From positions 52,487,864-52,551,863 of the forward strand of contig OV121084.1 in assembly GCA_921293015.1 (NCBI GenBank): a stretch of 64,000 nt of DNA, given 5' to 3'. The notes below the pieces were generated by a model, which saw only the letters and a list, made by a program, of their open reading frames with translations, had not been told where the DNA came from and did no database searches. Shown here piece by piece: positions 47,132-59,092 of the stretch. The stretch's first letter is position 1. The number at the start of each line of letters is the position of its first letter. This stretch comes from Phorcus lineatus. Taxonomy: Eukaryota; Mollusca; Gastropoda; Trochida; Trochidae. The translations under genes were made by a program, and so were the position numbers.

Positions 47132-50100
47132 CTATCCAGTGACAAACACAGATGCCTTCTGTCTAGGGTAGGTCTGAGGGATGTTCTGCCCAAGTTGATG
47201 AGTCTCCCCTGACCCCAGGAGTGTTAGGGTCATCGGTCTGTTCAAGAGAGTGGCGGTGAGCGTCATACTGCTGCTGTTGATGTGGAGGTTGAAGGAGTTG
47301 CTGGAGTAGTCGAGGCCGGTGAGGGTGAAGCCGGTGGTGGAAGGGGGTAGAGTCGGATTGAGGGTGAGCCTGGTATCTTCTATCCTGATCCCTCCGTAGC
47401 CGAAGATTAGGGCCTGGAGATACCCGCCCATTCCAGTATGGAAGTTGACAGCGCCTGTCCCATCAGCATTCTCTGTCCAGATCTGCCACAGGGTATCAAA
47501 TTGACACCATTTACAAAGATGATAATGGCAAAACTTGTTTTAAAGGCAGATAATGCATATAAAGCACACTATAGTGTAACTCTCATGTATACTGTTTGAC
47601 CTCTTTCATACATTACATTTCGATTGACTTCAGCTACAAAGTTGTTTCTCCAGAAGTAAACATCTATCAAGGGGTCATGGATCATCTGAGAATGGTGTTC
47701 ATGTATGATACTATAACAAAGAAGTCATCGTCTTTGACAAAGTGTTCCTTGAACAGCTTACCAACTTTCAGTTTCTTTCAAAATGGAAATTAAGATTTCA
47801 TTGCATAAAACACATGGGGCTTTTTAGAGGCTAAAACCACATGAATTAAATTATCAATCAAAATTTGACTACATAACAAATATTCTTTTCCATATAAACA
47901 TTTTCAAAAACTCATTGGATCAAAGATCAAAGCATCGAGAGTGATAAGCGTTTGGTATTATCTATTTTCATGTTTCCAGAAAGCAGCACAACCAACAAGT
48001 CCCTGATTATGTATCCTTCTCTTAGAGGAACACTGGTAGTCATGTTAACTGTCACGTGGTGCCATAATATATTTACTAGAATTGAGTCGAGTTTGAAAAT
48101 GATACGGGGTTGTGTTTTAAGAAGAACTACGGTATTTACATAGAAGGGTTGCCTGGCATTGAGACTGGTCCTGGTGAAGAGCTGGTCAGCCTTGGTCTTG
48201 TTGCCTAGCTCCAGCCAGGAGATACAGAATATACCCCACGTCATGGCCGGACCTCCTGGTGTCGCCTGGATGATAACAAATTCAAATTCTAAATTCTCTA
48301 TACACCACCAGCGGTGGTACAAGAGCATATGAATATATACATGAGAGATAAAGTACATACACTGTGAAGGTCAAGTTAAACCAATTTTTTCAATAATATT
48401 TTCAACTTATAAATGTTTGGAAATATATAACGATATTCGGGTATATAAACCTTTCATATGTCGGCGAATGCTAAACATCTAAAAAGATAGTGGAATTCAT
48501 CTGCTACTGCTGGGGAGTTGCAGAGTGGGCAATTTCTATTTTCACGTGCGATGCCTCTAGGCAGATAGTGATTACTTGTTCGGAAAAGCCAGAGAGGATA
48601 ATATATGGATTTAAATGTTTGAAACCGTAACGGTCATGGGAGATGCCACATTAAGCTAGGATGAGTAGTTATTTTTCAATAGATTAAAGTTGGCATTGAT
48701 ACGTGACAAAATTACCGTTATGTAGTGATTTAAGTTAAAGTCATGTCAAGTCACTTCTTTTCGATAATGCCAAGCGTAAGCACAGGTACTTGATATCGTA
48801 AATAAAACGTAGGTAAAAAGTAGATTCATTTTACCTACGTTTTATTTACGATATCAAGTTCCTGTGAGCGTAAGACACATACAGATAAAAAAATACACAC
48901 ACCATAACCATGACTACTAGTTACATTACCCATTATACAGTACCAATCCATGTCTGCATTTCTGTCTACTAAAGACAATTTTCAAAAATATGTGTTGCTA
49001 TCTTGCGCTCACAGACCGGGGTACCGTCCAGTTTACGATCCAAAACACCGTCATATTGTCTCTATACTGAACCAATTCGCATTTGATTGGTAAATTTTCT
49101 TGGCAAGTCCGTCCATGTCGATAAAATAACACCATCTTGCGAGGTCCTCTAATTACACCCCAACAGCATAATGTATGTGTTTAATAATGTCTTAATTTTC
49201 CTTAAATTGTTGAGAGCCAATTCACCCTTTTAAACGAATTTACAGTAGTACTGGGGCAAACAAGTCAACTCGGTTCTTACCAAAACATCGATTAAATAGA
49301 AATCATCAAAATGCCAATAAAGTTGTTAAGGATTGCTGAACATGGTTAAAATCAACACCAATTTCGGTGCTTGTACATTTTCCATTTCCCCCCATGTGTA
49401 ATATAGTTAGGTTTCTGTAAACATTTATACCATCCTCCACTATTGTATTCAGAGAAGGGCAAAGATTGTATAGTAAGGAGTTCTTGATTCTGATGAACCG
49501 AGAAACGAGCCATCTAATAAGCATCATGCTTGTGTTGATCTTCAAACAATCCTGACCTTTGTAGTAGTTACTTCATCCATAAACGAGAGGTGGATCTAGT
49601 TACACCACACCTGATCGCTGTTTGATTGACAGCTGAATTCGTCGAGGACGGTAGTCCGAGACTCAAATTCAGCTGTCAATCAAACAGCGATCAGGTGTGG
49701 TGTAACTAGATCCATCTCGAGTGATCGGATGAAGTAACTGCTTTGTACCACGCCCACATTGCACGTTGTCAAAATCTGAACGAGATCTGCGCGGGATATT
49801 TGAATTTGTAATCATTCAGTTTCACACCGCCACAATGTCGAGTCACGAGTGGGATGACATGATTGACGACGCCTCACAAATAATGAAAAATGGATTATCT
49901 TTGATAGTTCAATTTGTTTGAATGTGTATGGTGCTCGTTGCCATTAAAACTTGAATTACTTGTCATTTTTTAGAAAATTTACATCCTTTCAACTAATTCC
50001 TTAAGGGCGTGAACAAAAGGCGTGGCTTGCTAAACTGCAGCGAGCCAATGAGATAGCTATGTTCAATGGTTACTTCAGGCCGTGGTGTAACTATTAGATA

Positions 50101-53100
50101 CACCACGGCCGACATCAAAGGGACCGACGCGTGGGCATGGTACAAATTTTAGAAATGACAATACCTAGTAGCATTTAAAAGGATACTTCAATTTCAAGAA
50201 TACGGGAACTTCATGTGATACTGAGCCCAATGTATGAGAGCTTGAACAGGCAGAATAACATTGTTAATTAAGAAACCACACCTCTTCATAAGCTTCTAGA
50301 TCGTTCTGCTGGACCTGAGAGTTTGGCTGGGACATGAGAGGGAAGCCCAGCATCACTGTATCAGCCTGCTTCACGTCCGTACCTACAACAGTCATGGTCA
50401 GCTGAATGCAATATGTTATTTTCACAGTTGTACTTTCACAAGCACTGATACTTTTTTGGTAGTCAAGGGTGTATTCACTTCCATTGTTATACTATCTGGA
50501 CTAGATGTCGATCTGGCCCTCTTTTGCACGGAGTCGACGTCATACTATTGCAAATGTCAAGAGTTCTTGGAAGGGTAGAACAAACAAGTCAATGGCATCA
50601 TGTAAAGGCATGGATCGAACTTATTCTACAAATATTTGAAATAACCATGGTTTATAACAAGCTCTGTTTGGTAAGAAACTATGAGAGACCAATCCTAAAC
50701 AAGCCCCCAAAGACAGAAGCCTTCCCAATAGCTTAATGCGTCATGGTATTGATGTTGCAAAAAACAAACAACCCAAATGATGAATCCCCAATAGTACACT
50801 CCCTTTAAAGAGTTACAGTTAACTGAATGCTGTTTGATGTTTGAATGAACATATAAACCAGAAATGGACTCGTAATATACCACCATCAATGACATAGTTT
50901 CCTGTGTAGTGACCTCACCCTTTATGTAGCCATCATACTCCGGATGATACTGCTTCTTCTCATCAAATGGAATATACATGTTATCAGCCACCTGCTGCCA
51001 AGTGCTCGGAGGAGTCCGACCAATCAGATTGTAGGCGTATACAGCAGTGCGCAGACTCAGTTGCGCGACGGTGTTGGTGTAGACGGAGTTATCGACGCCA
51101 TAGTGCCATTCGTCCGGTGGCATCACGTCTGAATGTCAGAAACATCCCACATAACGATCACTCAATACTCGAGAAGTATTTGATAACTATTGACTATATA
51201 GGGGGACTCTCAACTTACGACCTTCTATGCAATACTGTTTTTCAATACAAGTAAATGATTTGGAATATATAAAGCGAAGGGGAGCATGGTATCAAATTAT
51301 TGATACTTCCTTCCTTCCTTCCTCATGAAAGATTTGATATGAAAATAGCGCTCTCCGGAATGTAATTTAATCCTTTACTCTTTACTCTTTGCTTGCAGAC
51401 TCGTTTAGAATCTTCTAAATCAAATATCAATGACACTTCTTAAATACGTATACCATCCAATGTGGTGGTTTTCAAAGTCAACTGAGGTAAACAGAGGTTT
51501 GTTATAATGATAAATATCTTTGTTGAAGACATAAATTACTGTGCTGAGCAATTTCTTGTGATATGAAGGTAAACTAACTTCTATTTTCTTAAATAACCTT
51601 TTCATGGAATATTACTGTGTTGAATGTCGTAGAAAGTCAAGTGTAATAACAAAAGGCAATCAAGTGTTCTAAATACTAAGAACGTGATATCATAGGCTTA
51701 TTAATATCTTGCTCTTAAACTGTGTTATATACATATAATTAGTATCTGCACCAAAAGGTAGGCTAACATATCAACATGGAAACCAATAAACCTTTGAACT
51801 TATTGACGTGATATGTGGTGTATACTTTCTGCGTGTCTCTTCTTATTGAAGTCAAAAGAAGAGAAATCTCACTGCATTGTCAAATATAAATTTTTCCAAA
51901 TAGCTCACACATGCGATATATATATAACATGGCATTGACGGTGTGCTACCGCTGTGTGTCTGTGGCAGTGGCAGTGCCCGTATTAACAAAGCTATCTTAA
52001 TACTTAGGTAGTCGTAAGGCAATTCTAATGGATGGAGTAGGTAAAAAACCTTATTATTACCTACTGTTTGGTCCTTACGTTTAAGTGTCTATGATCATTC
52101 TTGTACTGGTTTCACAAAACCATCTCTTCATTCTTAGTTCGTGTTAGCTAGTTGCATTTAAACTTTATTTCACAGTTAAGCTATCCGTGACGTTTTCAAA
52201 GAATATACCCTTTATTTCCCACATCTTTTTGGAGTTGTTCAGAATCACCCTTGATGCCCAAAACTCCGCCATGGCGGTAATGGCTTCGAGACCTTGACCT
52301 TGCTTGAGGAAGTCAGAGTCGTTGGTGAGCTGGAGGTATTGTCTGAAAGCGAGGCTCACGTCGCCCGTGATGTGCTGTTCAAGGTCCCCACATGTCTTGG
52401 ACGGACTGGTCTCCAGACCTTTGGAGATAATTTAAAAATGAACCTGTAATGTAATGTATACTAATTTGACGTGATATTGTCAACGACCCCCAAGATACAA
52501 GTGGAATCTTTGTAAAAGAAAAACATAAATGCAATAAATATACCAACAATGAATATGTTTAAAATAACGCCAAGAAAGATATAAGTAAGTCCTTACCCTT
52601 AAAGGTTCTTTGGTAACATATATATATAGCTGTCCTGGACATTCCGTAAAGAAAGAAAACATTAAGGATTCCCATCATCTGATTAAAGGTTTCATGAAAG
52701 GACACTTTATGTCATATTAAATTTATTTCACAGTAATTATTATATCTCAACCTGTAAATGCTGATTCCCAAGGGTATCGAGCCCCTTTGTACCCTGTCGA
52801 CCTGGCCAGCAGTTTAGCAGCGTTCAAGGTTCGAATCCTTGTTCCGATTATGATGCGGCTTATGTCAGCATGAAGTATCAGAATTGGCGGGAACATCCAC
52901 GTGTCTTGGTCCCAAAACACGTGTCCATTATAATCCTTTAAACAAGAATAATTTGAAGAAGAATGAGTAATTTGAAAACATAGTAACGTTAAATTTAGTT
53001 AATAAAAGTTTGATAATAATGAAATATCATGTGGAGAAACATATTAGTTTTCCTTATGCATTGAGTCTAAAGAAACATAAAAGGGATAAAGAATATGCAT

Positions 53101-56100
53101 GAACTACTTCATTTGGGTGGTAATAATCTACATGCAATTTAAAATCAATAGCATTCCATGATTAGTCCAAAGGCAAATGAATCGAACTTGGTTTCCATAA
53201 CCAGCTGTGGGTGAAAATAATTTTGTAATCAATATGAAACCCTTTCAACGTAAGAATAGGAAAACTGTTTGTCCTTTTGGATTTGAAATCTTACCTGACC
53301 ACGTGCTCCGTGAGCAAGTCCTCCAGGAGCCAGACCAATGAAAGGCCAGTCCGACTCTTCTTTGAAAGGGAGAGAACTCATGAGGTAGTACAGACTGGCA
53401 TAATTAACCCGGGCCAAAGTGAGGTTCCCAACCACATCGACACGCCCCTTCTCCCACAACCCAGCCCACTCTGCCACGTGACTGGAGAACACTGTGCCGT
53501 TCATTATCATCTGCATGACTGAAAACAGACAAGGAAGTCAAAGAGTATAATGGTTCTTAAGGGTCGCGTCAGATGGCCTTTTGAAATGCAGCCAATCAGC
53601 GACGAGGCTAAAAAGCCATCGACATGATTCGATATTTTGGCGGGCCACTTTGAATTTATGAAGTTCACAGACAAGACAACAAGACAATGACCACTATGAA
53701 GATGATCAGAAACGCAACGAGCTCCAAGTTTCGCTCTGGTTTAAATGAGGTTGAATATGTGAAGTAGTGTGTACCCTTAATGAACCTTAAGGATAGGCAA
53801 AAGGCACACATGCATGGTCTCGATACTGTTGATTTCAAGGAATATCTAAAGAGGACAACATCAATTCATCAGCATATTCATCAAAAGAATCCCCGGATCA
53901 TTTGCAAAACACCATCAGCAGGGCAGACCTTAGGCATAGAAAACACCAAGTCAACCAAAAGTGAAGAAAGAATATGGGCTTGATTGGCTACACCAGATCG
54001 ACATCGTCAGACAAAGGCTAAAAGTGAATCGGCAGAAGAACGGAGATGCAGGCCTTAGCAAATAATGGTGACCTTAATATTTCTCGGAGGCATTTGGTGA
54101 GGGTGATTTTGGCTCTCCAGATGTTTTAATGAAGGAAACAAGTGCATTGAACGACACTGAAAGTTATTAATGACTGAATTTCAGAGTAAACTAGAAAGTG
54201 TTTTTCCGGTTAAAAACAGATTTCCTCCCCTCCCACGAATTCTGAAAGTTGTTTAAGAATGATGCTCCAAATCAAATCCTTTATTCAAAAGACAAAGTCT
54301 AAATGGATGCTATAAAAACATCATAACTGAAAGAAGGTCCAACCCCAAAAGGCCCAACTACATATTATTGAGAAGCAGTATTCTAACTTGGTGATGATCA
54401 CTTACTGGCGTTCCAGTTGCTGATGGCCTTTTCGCTGCTGGTGCTGACGGCCGTGACGAAGAAGACGTCTGCCCCGGATAGACTAAGAGGGAGGGTAAAG
54501 TTGTTGGGGATGTTGCTGGACATAATGGCGACGGGCGTTACAGGGGATTGAGATGGATATTCGGCCTCGTCGGTGTGTCCGGTTTTCATTCTGTGGCATA
54601 TTGAATTTTTATAATAGTGAAGCTGGTTGTGAAATTAGTTTGTGTGCCAAGGGTAAGATTTTCAAACTTGTTGCCATTTCTTTTGTAATGGACACCATAC
54701 GTATTAAAAAAATGAGAAATCCATATGGAACTCATAAGCGTACTCACGTCACCTGTCCATTATCATCGACGTGTGTCCATGTTATATCGTCCGTGGCGGT
54801 GCCGTTGTCCACCCGGAGACCAACAACTATGTCGTCACGGCGTCCATTGGCCGTCTCTTTGACGATCAGCTCTACTACGATAGACGCCGTCACCAGTCGG
54901 TGTGCGTACAAGCGCAGCTCCACGTAGAAACCTTCCCCTTCATAACGCTCGTAGTAAGCACCTTAAATGGTAGGTTTTATGTTAAAACGCATGGTTTATA
55001 AATGTTCATTCGTCATTTATTTATAAAGACAAAGTATAAATGTTATTGCAATGCTACCATTAACTTTAAATGCTACGAATCGAGACTTAGAAGAACTCGC
55101 GCACGAAGTAACAACTAGATCTAATAAAAAAACTAATTAAAAAAAATAAAAAACACAACAACAAAAACAACTAGATCTCAGTGATGTTAGACCCAAGTCT
55201 GTTTTCTAAGAATCATTAAAAATCATATTATGATTTTCACGTCCTTATCAGGTCCAAATTTCCAAGCCAATGTTCATAAACAAAATATAGGCTATTTATT
55301 TATACACAAATCGTTTCAAGGTAACTTTTTAATTTGTGTTCGTAGACGTAGACATTGCATTTACTAGAACTAAGCATTTAAAAGTACAATTGGATTTGGA
55401 GCTCAACATTAAACCATCGTATAAAACCAATAACGTCACCTCTTCCAGTGTCAAGGACGAATTTCTGAGTGACGTTGCCAGGGGTAATGGAGGTGATGGT
55501 AACGGCAACAGGGGAGGGAATTCTGGCTCTGTGACTGTCGCGGTCCTTTCCGTTATACAATCCATTCATGAAGATTGAGTTGCCCTTGACAACCGTTGCT
55601 ACGTGACCATTTCCAATTTCTGGCCATAACTTTTCGAAGAAAGGATACCTGATGAAATCACAAAATCATTTGTGATACGTTCGACCTTTGTCACTTTTTG
55701 TCACGAACATTCATGATTTTTCACGTTCATTTGGAATCGGAAAGTTATCGAAATTTCATTAAAATTGCATTTCAATATATTATCTAAAGTGTTTTACAGT
55801 GCTCTTAAACCATCTTTTTATTGACTGGTTGTAACTAGATGTAATACTGTAATATAGGCCTGTATAGATCTAAGTTAATAACGTCTTCAATAGCAAGGTG
55901 TCGATGAAGTTTCTCTGCCTATAGCTGGATCAATGGTTATACAGCACCCCCATACAAAAGACTTGCAAAAGGTCGAAGGCTACTTCTAAAGTTGTTATGC
56001 CATGTTCATGTTAATATACTCACTGATTTGTCTCCAGAACCGTGGCCTCCTGATTCAAAACAGACGGAGGACGAGCGAGGGACGAGCAGGGGACGGGATG

Positions 56101-56710
56101 GGAGCTGACTCCATGTCTGGCTACGCACTCTGCACCTGTGTGTGCTTGACGTGCTCTCTCTGGAGTCTCCCCTAGTCTTTCGCTTTGTCCTGTTATACTG
56201 TTGGCGTTGTTAGCGTTGTGGTTTGCTAATGACAACTTTTTATCCGTGTGACGTAACTCATGATCAGTTTGACGTAACATAGGATTCGTTTGACGTAACG
56301 TGTGAACATTGATATCTTTAGGGTGATAAGCTAGTGATTCCTCTGCATTTGGGAATAATATTTCTTGTTCGACTTTGACTGGACGTAGAATTTTAAGATA
56401 TGTATTTCCTCCAGAATTTGAGCCACCAGCTTGAGATATTTTTTCCACATGTCCACCAATTTCATTCGTCTTTCGAGGAAATGTCATTTTTTTTGGCCAT
56501 GACAGGATGGAGGCTTTCTTCAAAGTTTTTGGCCTGTTCGTCACGTATAAGTACGTTATGTTGGAAACTCCCCCCACCCGACGTGTCCCCACCCCCGGAG
56601 TGTTTCAGGTTGACGGCCTCCCCTTGTCTCCCCAGGGAGTGGATCCATATCAGGACAGTCAACGCAACCAGGCAGGTCGTGGCCATTGCTGAGTCTAGTG
56701 GGGTAAACAT
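47132..56710 (-). CDS. PGGHG: Protein-glucosylgalactosylhydroxylysine glucosidase (PGGHG), GH65 family, eleven exons
   Basis: This enzyme removes glucose from glucosyl-galactosyl-hydroxylysine of collagen and was formerly called acid trehalase-like 1 (ATHL1). Exons: 56710-56024, 55648-55440, 54961-54748, 54590-54406, 53518-53295, 52935-52752, 52418-52209, 51128-50919, 50382-50282, 48265-48140, 47482-47132. Phases agree from exon 2 on. Family landmarks: GNGHVATVVKGNSIFMNGLYNG, here GLYNGKDRDSHRARIPSP; FIGLAPGGLAHG; GHVFWDQDTWMFPP; MPPDEWHYGVDNSVYTN; PGGPAMTWGIF; IWTENADGTGAVNF. The Asp of FWDQD, the Glu of PDEWH and the Glu of WTENADG correspond to the three acidic residues I recall as essential in the human enzyme. 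Length is about 825-891 aa by start (human 737); the extra is N-terminal. Confidence 0.92.
48773..48874. mobile_element. 86-bp palindromic hAT-like mini-element with 8-bp flanking repeats
   Basis: Two 38-bp arms (48781-48818 and 48829-48866) pair at 37 of 38 positions around a 10-nt loop. They begin CACAGGTACTTGATATCG. The direct repeat AGCGTAAG flanks both sides (48773-48780, 48867-48874). An 8-bp duplication and CA...TG ends are typical of hAT transposition. It sits in a PGGHG intron. Confidence 0.8.
49567..49739. repeat. 173-bp foldback element
   Basis: The arms run from GTTACTTCATCC through GGATCTAGTTACACCACACC and TGATCGCTGTTTGATTGACA to a short centre at about 49645-49665, and back to GGATGAAGTAAC, with few mismatches. 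CTTTGTA occurs just outside both ends (49557 and 49741), a possible target duplication. It lies in the PGGHG intron 48266-50281. Confidence 0.8.
49745..50147. repeat. Second inverted-repeat element, abutting the 173-bp foldback
   Basis: GTACCACGCCCAC at 49745 pairs imperfectly with GTGGGCATGGTAC near 50132. Inside, GGCCGTGGTGTA (50073) pairs with TACACCACGGCC (50093). It shares the GGTGTAACTA motif with the preceding foldback, so the two are related. Confidence 0.6.
56024..56710 (-). CDS. PGGHG: PGGHG first exon: signal-peptide frame and N-terminal extension
   Basis: Two frames are open in turn. The upstream one (ATG 56710 or 56686) begins MATTCLVALTVLIWIHSLG, a good signal peptide, and ends in TGA at 56462. 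The downstream one joins exon 2 in frame (VLETNQ to YPFFEKLW), and its first ATG is at 56487-56485, inside or beside an A8 run (56487-56494). One A fewer in that run would fuse them into one protein. Otherwise translation starts at 56487 without a signal peptide. The extension (about 150 residues, with repeated RQT and RHT) is low in complexity and not conserved with human. Confidence 0.7.
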
Positions 56711-56761
56711 GCACGTTTATTTCATGATGAGAAATGAAGTACATAGAGAATTCTAAACGGT

Positions 56762-57002
56762 GTCCCGTTAAATAACAAAAATGTAATTATACGGGACTGA
56801 GTTTAGTTTTTTATTTATTACTCGCTGAATTATATCAAAGAAAAAGCATGAAAATCGCAGAGATTACCACTGCTTCCGCGCCGCTTACATTGTGACGCCA
56901 TGCTTAACGATCGTGACGTCATGTGACGTCAATCAACACGCGATTTGTAATAACATTGTAGATTAATTAAACGGCAGTATCTTCAACGGGCGAGTAATAA
57001 AT
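56762..57002. repeat. Inverted repeats upstream of PGGHG
   Basis: TTATTTATTACTCG at 56811 pairs with CGAGTAATAAAT at 56991, and GTCCCGT/ACGGGAC forms a hairpin at 56762-56796. The region holds TGACGTCATGTGACGTCA (CRE-like sites, near 56920). It overlaps the likely PGGHG promoter, so these may be promoter elements or a MITE. Confidence 0.5.
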
Positions 57003-57428
57003 GGATTTATTGTCTCGATAAACTGTCCATCAACTTACAGTGACGATATTGCTATTTTCAATGTTTCGAGTGAAGAACTTTACTTGTAAGTAACCGAAGA
57101 TATTTTCACTTTGTAAACAAATTAGGTTTATGTATAGATAAACTACTTTTACGAATCGTTCTTTTTAAATTATTTACACTTCACAAATTATAATTGAAAT
57201 ATGTAATGAATATAATATCTAGCGGAGGTGTTGTTATATGCACAGCTGGTGAAAAATATTTTTTTCCAACGATATATAATGAAATAAAGCAGGAATTCGG
57301 CGAATGGGTATCCTTAATATATTCGTCAGATATTTAAAAAAATCTATATCTGAATAAATTTGAGGTTACTATGCCCCTGAGCCCCCTTAAGTATTCTCTT
57401 CGGGTTATGGCTAAAACGGAACCGTGAA
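57003..57428. other. Intergenic, nothing recognised
   Basis: AT-rich unique-looking sequence upstream of PGGHG. No coding exon, RNA gene or clear repeat is seen apart from the AAAACGGAAC motif at its right end (57415), which recurs downstream. Confidence 0.5.
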
Positions 57429-58258
57429 CAAACGGCTAGGGCTGAAACGGGTAAGAAAAATGTTACTCGAGTACTCAGACCTCATTACTCGACTCGTACT
57501 CGAGTACTCGCACGCAAGTCACGAAGTGACTTGCCCGAGGTTACGTAGCAACCGAGTATTCTAGGGGGGTCCGGGGGCATGCCCCCCCCGGAAAATTTTC
57601 AAATATTAAACGCTCTAAAACGCTATTTCCTTCATTTTTAGTGGATTTTAAACATATTTTTCTCTCCAAATAAACGACACTTTCATCTCTCTCAAAAATT
57701 TATTTGCCATAAAATTTGTTTTTAAATTTCACAAACTGTCTTTCTCAGACGTTCAGCTTAATGAAGCATGGTACAAAACTTTTGCAATGAAACAATTTTA
57801 AAACAAAACATAATCAGTCCGACGCAGTAGTTGCTTTGTGTCTTGAAATTTTAAGATAATTATTCTTTATTTTACTAAGTAAGAATTATAACATATATTA
57901 CTACAATGTCTATTATGACGATGTGTAGTTGTATTCACTTGTATACATCATATATATCTTATATGATGAGAAATTCAACATTAGTAATTATTGAACATTA
58001 GCGTAAATCTAAAACAAACAAGACGAGAATAACTTGGCACTCGTAATGACGTTTACATGTTGTTTTTGTCTTTTCCTTATCTAAGTCAAAGACTTCCCAT
58101 ACTGATGAGCGCGAATTGTCAGCCATTTTGCGTGCAAGGTCTTACAAGGGAGATAACTCTATCTCCCGAGTACTCGAGTACCAAATCGTTACTCGAGTAA
58201 TGACTGTACCCGACTCGTACTCGAGTACCCGGTTAACCGTTTCAGCCCTACAAACGGC
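57429..58258. mobile_element. 814-bp non-autonomous hAT element with 8-bp target duplication
   Basis: Element 57437-58250, with ends TAGGGCTGAAACGG...CCGTTTCAGCCCTA (14 bp, perfect). The 8-bp direct repeat CAAACGGC lies on both sides (57429-57436 and 58251-58258). Subterminal arrays of TACTCGAGTACTCG and its complement occur at both ends and are likely transposase-binding sites. No open frame encodes a transposase. It is inserted within another repeat built on AAAACGGAAC. Confidence 0.93.
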
Positions 58259-58310
58259 ACCAAACTTCATTGGTTTAAACGGAACCAATTTGGAACCAGT
58301 TTTTTGCTAG

Positions 58311-58565
58311 CGAAAACGTAACTACTGATGGCGAAAACGGAACAAAGGGACAGGATGAAACGGAAACAAATTCCTTTTTTCACCGTAATGTATAGCCACC
58401 ATGGCATGATGTTGCGGGCTTTCTCCCTGCACTAGCGGCCGCGATATAAGTGAAATACTCTTGAAAGCGGCTTTAAACCCCATATCACCTCACCTCACTA
58501 GCGAAAACGTAACCACTCATGATGGCGAAAACGGAACCAAGGACAGGATGATACGAACCAAATTC
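58311..58565 (+). repeat. Duplicated AAAACGGAAC block around a SINE-tail fragment
   Basis: GCTAGCGAAAACGTAACTAC then GATGGCGAAAACGGAACAAA and GGACAGGATGA occur at 58311-58375 and again at 58497-58560. Between them, 58396-58499 is the 3' module of the tRNA SINE (inverted: TCAAGAGTATTTCACTTATA). Confidence 0.7.
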
Positions 58566-59039
58566 ATTTGTTATTTCATTCATCATATTTCATCATAAAT
58601 TATTTTTTAATGATTAATGATTACATTTCAATTAATTCACAGAAAATAGTCGTGGAGTTTACAAATTACAAAACTGTTCACAAACTTGAGTGACACAGTG
58701 GCACCAAATCTATGACAAATCTATGACATTAATGACATGTGATTAATGTCCTTAGATTAAATTTTTTTAATGTTAAATAGTTGTTGCGAGAAGAATTATA
58801 GAGTAAAAGAGACTACTAATAGGAATTTGCCAAAAGGACTTTAAATAATAATAATCAACAGCTAATTAACATGTAAGTCTAAAGGATGTACGCCATATAT
58901 ACGTAGTAATATTGTCGGTTCCCGTCAAAACGCAGAATTCAAACGCATAAATTCAAATTAAATGAAATCAAAGTAATGAACATTTAAGCAAAATAAATGC
59001 TAACCACAACAATCTGTAATTGTTTTATTTGGGTCATTC

Positions 59040-59092
59040 CATTATACAGGGACCTTATATACATTATATGTATATAAGGTCCCTGCATTATA
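59040..59092. mobile_element. 39-bp palindrome with 7-bp flanking repeats
   Basis: 59047-59085 reads CAGGGACCTTATATACA, five loop bases, then TGTATATAAGGTCCCTG, a perfect 17-bp-arm palindrome. CATTATA flanks it on both sides (59040-59046, 59086-59092). CAGGG ends with a 7-8 bp duplication suggest a hAT-derived minimal element. It also could be a chance hairpin. Confidence 0.65.

Noticed and set aside
53780-53983. 67-codon open frame in a PGGHG intron.
   Set aside because: Antisense to the gene, and no domain recognised.
55636-55648. GTATCCTTTC at the start of PGGHG exon 2 matches the U12 donor consensus.
   Set aside because: It is coding (QYPFFEKLW, consistent with the family) and directly follows a normal CAG acceptor, so it is exon sequence.
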